Source: JBBDMC01 sp963775235
Lineage (GTDB): Bacteria > Pseudomonadota > Alphaproteobacteria > Rhizobiales > Kaistiaceae
NCBI GenBank assembly: GCA_963775235.1
Contig: CAVZHY010000002.1
Span: 1,034,190 to 1,098,189, forward strand
Length of the DNA stretch: 64,000 nucleotides
Direction of reading: 5' to 3'
Below the pieces are notes generated by a model. That model was not told where the DNA came from. It worked only from the letters and a program-made list of their open reading frames with translations, and ran no database searches. Below are positions 58,739 to 64,000 of the stretch, piece after piece; the first letter of the stretch is position 1; each line of letters starts with the position of its first letter. Made by a program: the position numbers and the translations under genes.

Positions 58739-59663
58739 TCACTCGAAGAAGTCCTCGTCGATACGCTTCACGTGCAATGTTTCTTCTACCTTGCAGCCGA
58801 CGTTATGGCGGATCATCAACTGAGCCAGCTCATCGCCATCAATTAACACGATGCGCTTACCCAGCGCGGTGGCCGTATCGGTCGCGCTCCTAGAGAATGC
58901 CGAAGTAGTCACGAAGAGTCCCTTCGATGCCTTGTGCATGTCGAGGCTGCCGAAAAAATCGCGTATGGCACCTGCCCCAATATTGTTGTCGTACTTGTAC
59001 CGTTTGGCCTGCACGTAGAACTCTATCGAGCCCGAGTGGGTCCTGGTCGATAACGCCGTCCACGCCATCGTCGCCAGAGCGGCCAATTGCCCTGCCAGCA
59101 TTTTCGTCTGAGCCGCCATAGCCCATCGCGAGCAGCAAATTCACGATCAGCCGCTCGAAAAACTCCGGCGGCGCGGTTGCGATCCTATCGAGGAGTTCTT
59201 GCGCTAGAGCCTGGTTGATCTGCCGGTTGGCGGCACGCATTACCTCATCTGGCGTACTCTCAGTGGCTGGGCCTGCGCCCGGGAGCAGGGTGGGTGCATC
59301 GTCAAGTGAGCCGCCGTCGCGGTGCCGTTGCTTAAACTCCTGGAACTCCGGAAAGGTGACGAGAAGCTCGTTGTCCACCCGAGAGGGGGTCTTGGCCAGA
59401 ACCTCGCGACCGCGCGCCGTGATCCGGAAATGCGCCCGTCGCGTCACCTCCAATAGACCCGCCTGCTTCAGGTAGGTCTTTGCCCAATGCACCCGATTTG
59501 CGAAGGTGGTTTGCTTGCCGCTCGGCAGGAGTTCGGCACGCTCGTCGGGCGTCAGGCCAAGTTCTTTTGCCAGTTCCTCGATGACAACACTGATTTTCAC
59601 CTCGCCGCTTGCGGCCTTCCGCAGCACCGGCAGCATGAGGGATTGGTAGTCGGGTATCGCCAT
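58739..59663 (-). pseudogene. Mrr-like restriction endonuclease, frameshifted
   Basis: The N-terminal Mrr_N winged helix reads MAIPDYQSLMLPVLRKAASG, then LTPDERAELLPSGKQTTFAN and LEVTRRAHFRITARGREVL. The catalytic domain starts with ATAPPEFFERLIVNLLLAMG-like sequence and GRSGDDGVDGVIDQDPLG, containing the metal Asp. A shift near 59030 moves FYVQAKRYKYDNNIGAGAIR (the Q-x-K site), FVTTSAFSRSATDTA and LIDGDELAQLMI to another frame. Mrr enzymes cut modified foreign DNA. The Asp and the Q-x-K would be on different polypeptides, so it is probably inactive. Confidence 0.8.
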
Positions 59664-59777
59664 CGCCCCTGGCCCCTGCATCAATTCTCAGGGGTTAGTA
59701 TTGCCATACGGACCAGCGATTGTCCCAGGCCTTAGGCCGGAAGGGCGAGACCCCCCAAAGGGGTTCTCCGGTCATCC

Positions 59778-61103
59778 TCACCCGCAAGACTGCAACGGTG
59801 CAACGGGCCGTCCAAGCGCCTCCGGCGGAGGCAAGATCATCTCGACTTTATCGGGGAGAGGATCGTCGGTGACCAGTCGAGACGGACGGCCAGCTTTCTC
59901 CTCCAAGTTTCTCAAATGGCCAAGCTCGGCCGCTCTAGCTGCACGGCGGCTCGCAGTTGATTTGTCCACATCGAGCGCCTGCGCGAGAGGACCAAGAGGG
60001 ACGCCGGAAGGGAACTTCTTGGACAGCCCCCGTACCGCTTCCACCGTCGCCCGGATTGCCTGCGTAACCGTCACGCCAAGGCTATCGCTCAGCAAATCCG
60101 CGACGAGCTCTCGCACCGTGGCGTAGTCGTCCAGCGTGGCGATTATTCGACCCTGGGCGTCTCGTTCCCTCGTGACTTGGTGGAGGATCGCGTGGGTTTC
60201 GATCAGCCCGAGAATCATTGGAACGTCTCGACGGAGTCTCAGGGCGACGGGGGGAATCGCATCCGCCAACTGCCGAGCATAGGGCACCACCACGCGAAGC
60301 TCTCCAAGTGTAAGCCACTCCTGGAGGGCAATCCAGGGTGATAAATCCGGGACAGCACTCGCTTGAGGATTGGCCCGAAGGTCCGCGTGCGCCAGCATCA
60401 CTGCCTTGGTCTGATCAGGGCCATCGTCGATGGGGATGCTCAGTAGACGTGTTTCGAGTTCCGGGTCGAGTTGGAACGCGGTGGTGGTTACAAAGAGGTT
60501 CGTCGGCCCTTCGCGGATGATATGTTTAGCTTCCGGGCCCTGGGCTCCGATCACAACGGTCTCGTAGTTGATCCGGTTCTCGCTGATGAGGCTGCGCATA
60601 AGGTATGCACCTAAGCCGTCAGCGAGGCCCGACGCTTCAGCCACGACGATGGTCCGATGCCTCACCGGCTCTTGGCTGTACGCAAGCGCCTTCTGGCTCA
60701 TGGCGCTCAGTTGGTAAGCCGCTGATGTTGGAAAGAACGACAACACCCTGTGAGCGAGGTACGACTTCCCCGAACTCGATGGGGCCTTGATCGCGGCAGA
60801 GATTGGCCGGTCAAGAAGGCGGCTGGTCAGCACCAAATAGGTCAACTTCGCCGCACGTTCTTCGCCAACCACGCCTTGGCTCGCGAGTTCGGCAACGAAG
60901 ACATCGAGGATGCTTGGTGCATTTGCGAGTGGCCCGCACTTCTCCCAAGCAGTTTTTCTGCGCTCCTCAATTGCCGGTTCTTTGCCGCTTCCGATGCGTT
61001 GCATCGTTGCAGTGTTGCGGCGTAGGAGGGGGGTCGGTTGGTGTTGCGAGTCGGCGCGCACTGATGCACTCCAGTCTGGGGCCTTTCGGAGGGCGCTTGT
61101 CAT
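59778..61103 (-). CDS. P-loop ATPase of the replication/mobility module
   Basis: About 440 residues. A Walker A lies in IKAPSSSGKSYLAHRVLSFF. Further features are AMSQKALAYSQEPVRHRTIV, VAEASGLADG, INYETVVIGAQGPEAKHI and a likely sensor LFVTTTAFQLDPELETRLL. The C-terminus has an HTH (VPLGPLAQALDVDKSTASRR) followed by RNLEEKAGRPSRL. This layout is seen in phage- and island-borne helicase/primase-like ATPases. I used the ATG at 61103, which overlaps the preceding HTH gene's stop by 4 bp. Confidence 0.75.
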   Translation of the reverse strand: MTSALRKAPDWSASVRADSQHQPTPLLRRNTATMQRIGSGKEPAIEERRKTAWEKCGPLANAPSILDVFVAELASQGVVGEERAAKLTYLVLTSRLLDRPISAAIKAPSSSGKSYLAHRVLSFFPTSAAYQLSAMSQKALAYSQEPVRHRTIVVAEASGLADGLGAYLMRSLISENRINYETVVIGAQGPEAKHIIREGPTNLFVTTTAFQLDPELETRLLSIPIDDGPDQTKAVMLAHADLRANPQASAVPDLSPWIALQEWLTLGELRVVVPYARQLADAIPPVALRLRRDVPMILGLIETHAILHQVTRERDAQGRIIATLDDYATVRELVADLLSDSLGVTVTQAIRATVEAVRGLSKKFPSGVPLGPLAQALDVDKSTASRRAARAAELGHLRNLEEKAGRPSRLVTDDPLPDKVEMILPPPEALGRPVAPLQSCG

Positions 61104-61297
61104 GCTGCCTCCCTGGCTTGAGTGACAATTTCCATCCTCCGCCGCCATTCCTCAGCAGCCTCCTTCGTAATGAGCCTACGCGACCCGACTTTGATCGTCC
61201 GCGGTCCGAGGCCGATCTTTCGCTGGTTATAGAAAGTGGCCCGGGAGATGCTGTGAGCCTTGCAGAACTCGGCAACCGAAAGGGCCGCCTTAGTCAT
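61100..61297 (-). CDS. AlpA/excisionase-like HTH protein, 65 aa
   Basis: MTKAALSVAEFCKAHSISRA, TFYNQRKIGLGPRTIKVG, SRRLITKEAAEEWRRRM: a MerR-like helix-turn-helix with wing, typical of AlpA/Xis proteins next to integrases. It is coupled to the ATPase gene downstream (ATGA overlap) and overlaps the gene upstream by 8 bp. It may activate or direct excision of the element. Confidence 0.85.
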   Translation of the reverse strand: MTKAALSVAEFCKAHSISRATFYNQRKIGLGPRTIKVGSRRLITKEAAEEWRRRMEIVTQAREAA

Positions 61298-61496
61298 GGC
61301 TCGCCTCCCTTGTGATGACGTTGAGCGCTTCCCGTACCCCCTGTTGGCGCGATGAGATTGCGGGGTCTATGGAAGTGCCTTGGCGGACTCGGAGCCCCTC
61401 CGCAACGTCAGCGGCAAAGTCTCGGTCGGTGCTCAAGGCCACTAGTTCTAGGTCCGATAGGTTCGTTCCGCGGTACAGTGCTATGCATGTGATCAT
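61290..61496 (-). CDS. Small hypothetical protein, 68 aa
   Basis: MITCIALYRGTNLSDLELVA continues STDRDFAADVAEGLRVRQG and ALNVITREASHD. I chose the ATG at 61496; the upstream frame overlaps the terminator at 61529-61556 and is not convincing. It overlaps the HTH gene by 8 bp, so it belongs to the same operon. No function known. Confidence 0.55.
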   Translation of the reverse strand: MITCIALYRGTNLSDLELVALSTDRDFAADVAEGLRVRQGTSIDPAISSRQQGVREALNVITREASHD

Positions 61497-61528
61497 TGGG
61501 TGTTTCTCTTTTGGGTAGTTTGGTTCAC

Positions 61529-61556
61529 AAAAAAAGGGCCCGCACGTTGGGGCCCT
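61529..61556 (-). terminator. Rho-independent terminator
   Basis: On the minus strand, a GC stem gggccc / gggccc with an 8-base loop is followed by seven T. It separates the sigma-like gene (61588-62277) from the downstream HTH/ATPase operon. Confidence 0.8.
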
Positions 61557-61587
61557 CTCACCTATATCCGGCGGAAACGGCAAAACG

Positions 61588-62277
61588 TTACATGGCACCG
61601 GTGGCTTCTTTAATCTTCTTGAGTGCCCGACTGTGGGCGGTCCGAACAGCCCCGGGATTGACGCCGAGTCTGGCTGCAGTTTTGTCCGTCGCTTCGCCCT
61701 GCAAGATCGCGTTTATGACTTGTGCCTCTCTTGTGCCGAGCCTCGCTCGGGCCACGATCCGCTCCACATCGAGCCCGATCTCCACTTCAGAGTGGTGATT
61801 GGCTTTGTCAGCAAGGAACGCTTCGATCTGGAACTCTTCGAGCCCATCTATTTCGTCGGTCGCGCGGTGTTTTCTCCACTCCGTCCCCAAGAGGTCTTCG
61901 ACTACGAGGTTATTGAGCCGACGCCAGAATGCCTTTCTGGGTCCCGGGTCAGAGAAATCAACGGCTTCTTTCGCGGAAAGAAACAAGGCCGTCACAACCG
62001 ACGCCTTGAGTTCGATCTCGGGGTGAGTGCCGTTGGCCCGCGCCCTTGCCGCCAGTTCTTCCATGACGGCCCGACCAATAACGGCCCATCGCTGTGGCGC
62101 AATCGGCCGTCTGAGCCAGCAGTGCCCGATCCACTGTGCCGCGATCTCGCGCTCAGAGTCGTCGTATTTTGGGTTTGCCACAACGAAAAGGTCCTGCCAC
62201 GTGACGGTCTCATCCAGCCCCACGAGATGCGGCGTTGGCAGCTTGGAAACGAGGTCCTTGTCACTCAACAGGCGCAT
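61588..62277 (-). CDS. Sigma-70 region-4-like protein, 229 aa
   Basis: The last ~70 residues form a sigma-factor region-4 HTH: IGLDVERIVARARLGTREAQ, VINAILQGEATDKTAARLGV, NPGAVRTAHSRALKKIKEAT. The N-terminal 150 residues (LPTPHLVGLDETVTWQDLFV, WIGHCWLRRPIAPQRWAVIG) are not a known sigma domain. I used the ATG at 62277 because the sequence upstream is Arg/Gly-rich. It may be an element-borne transcription factor. A strong terminator follows, so it is a separate transcript from the ATPase operon. Confidence 0.65.
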   Translation of the reverse strand: MRLLSDKDLVSKLPTPHLVGLDETVTWQDLFVVANPKYDDSEREIAAQWIGHCWLRRPIAPQRWAVIGRAVMEELAARARANGTHPEIELKASVVTALFLSAKEAVDFSDPGPRKAFWRRLNNLVVEDLLGTEWRKHRATDEIDGLEEFQIEAFLADKANHHSEVEIGLDVERIVARARLGTREAQVINAILQGEATDKTAARLGVNPGAVRTAHSRALKKIKEATGAM

Positions 62278-62291
62278 TCTCCCGACACCCG

Positions 62292-62553
62292 CTAGTTTCG
62301 CCCATCGGGCGGCTTGGCCATTTGTCGTGCCCGTCCCCTTGCCCGAGCCTTTTCTCGCATCAAGCGACCGGCGGTGTCCGACAAATGGCGGAGTGGTATG
62401 ACCTTGCCGGTAGACGTTGATCCCGCGTACTTCGCCCACCCTTCCATCAGTTTGCGGCGGCGATCAAGCATGTCGCCACGCTGGTACGCGGCTTCGGTCT
62501 TGTCGCGTAGAGCGTGCGCCAAGGCCGCCTCCGGCGATTTCACGCGGGAAGCT
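62292..62553 (-). pseudogene. P4-type integrase C-terminal remnant
   Basis: The segment EAALAHALRDKTEAAYQRGD, MLDRRRKLMEGWAKYA matches the last part of P4-type integrases, including the nucleophile Tyr. It differs from the neighbouring integrase pseudogene. A preceding SFPREIA lies in another frame, so the piece is also frameshifted. It overlaps the end of that integrase gene, suggesting that two integrase genes recombined or one element replaced another. Confidence 0.6.
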
Positions 62554-63826
62554 GACGCGATTGTGCCCGCACGGGCAATCGCACAATGTTATCAGCGGCA
62601 CGCTCGCCATTGATCACTTGTTCCAACCACGCGGACCAGGCTTCCATCGCCCTTCGACGCGGCTCCAAGTTTGCGGCGAGATTGTAGACCCGTTCTGTGA
62701 CCTCCTGGGGCGTGTGGTTCAAGAGCGCCTTCAGGACCTCGGGCGCGGTGCCCAACTCGCCGAGGACCGTGGCGAAGGTCCTACGCAGATCATGGACGGT
62801 CGCATCGCCGATGCCGAGGGTACTTCTGTTCTTGTTGAGGCCGCGTGTGAGCGCCGCTGGTTCAAGCGGCTTCTGACCCTGGGGCGATGGGAACAACCAT
62901 CTCGACGGCGTTGGGTCGTAGGCTGCTCGATCTCGGCGATTAGCCCGGGCAGGCAGAGGCTTCACTCGTAGTGGGTCGGCGTCAGCGATGATGCCAAGGG
63001 CGAGCGGGGGCAATGGGATCAGGTTCGGCCGCCCGTTCTTGGTCCGACTACCGGGCAGGGTCCACAGTGCCTCCGCGTCATCAATCTCGCTGCGCTCGAT
63101 GCCCGCAACCTCACCGCGACGCTGGCCGGTTGCCATACAGAACCGAATGGCAAGGGCTGTCCGTCGGTCTATGTGGGCCTTGTCGAGCCCGTGCCAAAGT
63201 GAATGAATTTCATCGGCGCTTAACACGCGGTCGCGCGGCTGCTCCTGCAATCGCTCGATCCCGACGGCCGGCGATGCATCCAGGACCCCACGTGCCACGC
63301 CAACGCGAAACATCTTAGAGAGTAATGACGCGGTACGGTTCCGCATGACGGGGCTGCCCCGCGCCTCGATCCGATCAAGCAGCAACACCGTGTCGCGTGC
63401 TGTGATGTCCTTCGCCTTCCGCTTGCCCCATCGCGGGATGATCTCGCGGTTCAAAGTGCGCTCGTCCTGGGAGGCGCTGCGCTTTCTCGTCCTGGCGTGT
63501 CGCTCAGGTATTCCGCCGCTAGATCGGCGACGGTCTCCGCCTCCCGTTCGGCCTCCTTCCCAGCGATCAATTCCGCGCCTGGGTCGGTCCCGAGTTTGAT
63601 CTTCTTTTTGGCCGTGGCGTGCGCAACGCGGGCATCCGCCAGCGTCATTTCGGGAATAGGAACCGTAACCTCACCCTCCCGCGGCCGTCCTTCGAAATGA
63701 TAGACGCCAATCCATGTTCGCTTTCCGGAAGTGCCCACGCGGGACGCCGAACCCGCCACCTTCCCAAACCTCATAACGCGCGGCCCGCGGTTTCAGCGCG
63801 GCAACCCCCTTGTCGGTGAACTTCAT
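62540..63826 (-). pseudogene. Tyrosine integrase with two frameshifts
   Basis: The N-terminus is MKFTDKGVAALKPRAARYEV, WEGGGFG in one frame. The next part is RVGTSGKRTWIGVYHFEGR to LAAEYLSDTPGR in a second. The third runs from RKRSASQDERTLNREIIPRW through the catalytic domain: FCMATGQRRGEVAGIE (first Arg), VHDLRRTFATVLGELGT (H-x-x-R box) and LLNHTPQEVTERVYNLA (His and Tyr). The shifts lie near 63730 and 63480. An intact integrase of this type would be ~425 residues. It lies at the right border of the last element. Confidence 0.8.
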
Positions 63827-63849
63827 GCCTCACCCCATCTACCGCATCT

Positions 63850-63875
63850 GCTACCCACAGCCCGATGTGGGTAGC
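63850..63875. repeat. 9-bp perfect inverted repeat beside integrase
   Basis: gctacccac and gtgggtagc are separated by 8 bases, 24 bp upstream of the integrase start. It could be an operator or integrase arm site. No copy elsewhere in the window was noticed. From 63827 to the window end no gene is seen. Confidence 0.5.
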
Positions 63876-64000
63876 AATATCGGGTGGCTGCAGGCGAACG
63901 TCAATGGACACCGCCGCACAACTCGCTGGAAAATATGAGAGATGGACGGGGCCTCGACGAACATCGGTGTGCAGCGACGTGCAAACACCCCTGACTGGGG

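Overview
The window looks like a GC-rich alphaproteobacterial chromosome, most likely from the Rhodospirillales or a neighbouring order. The main evidence is the adjacent irr / fabA-fabB-fabI cluster (an Irr-type Fur regulator beside unsaturated fatty-acid synthesis genes), which is typical of Alphaproteobacteria. Family assignments were made by eye from motifs; no database was searched.

Layout. (1) 1-14 kb is intact core genome: an SH3 protein tail, a 1.1-kb gene-free stretch with a 29-bp direct repeat, irr, fabA-fabB-fabI, a TRAP-type solute receptor, lepA, otsA, two tandem SpoIIAA-like genes, mepA, a CHAD protein, msrA, a small membrane protein and tRNA-Ser(GGA). (2) 14.07-27.44 kb is an integrative island. 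A P4-type integrase lies beside tRNA-Ser, and a 15-bp copy of the tRNA 3' end recurs at 27428-27442. The island carries an AlpA-like regulator, a deoxyribosyltransferase-like protein, a primase/DUF3987 helicase with an inverted repeat and iteron-like repeats behind it, an IS30 element, and the toxin-bearing 3' end of an rhs gene with two related candidate immunity genes. (3) 27.4-39 kb holds a decaying TerY-P-like triad (vWA, PP2C, kinase), a tightly overlapping operon (TIGR02391 protein, nuclease-like protein, small protein, FxLYD/peptidoglycan-binding protein), a fused excisionase-integrase remnant, and a two-gene DGQHR/GIY-YIG operon that may be a defence module. (4) 39-43.2 kb is bracketed by two ~205-bp direct repeats that each start with an att-like core. 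It contains broken small genes and an IS256 element inserted in a DUF1488 gene. (5) 43-56.3 kb has a broken MEDS-LuxR regulator, a PAS-GGDEF-EAL protein, a set of very small envelope/stress proteins (CsbD, DUF3309, GlsB/YeaQ and others), a LysR/methyltransferase pair, and an excisionase/integrase pair abutting a third att-like core. (6) 56.3-64 kb is another element: small secreted or membrane proteins, a frameshifted Mrr-like nuclease, an ATPase / HTH / sigma-like gene set, and a frameshifted integrase at the right edge.

The strongest overall pattern is contrast. The first 14 kb has no visible broken gene. From 20 kb on, at least fifteen genes are frameshifted, interrupted, fused or cut by a stop codon. 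This looks like a pile-up of integrated elements in decay. The most interesting intact candidate is the DGQHR/GIY-YIG operon. The TerY-P-like triad with its in-frame TGA, and the rhs toxin with duplicated candidate immunity genes, come next.
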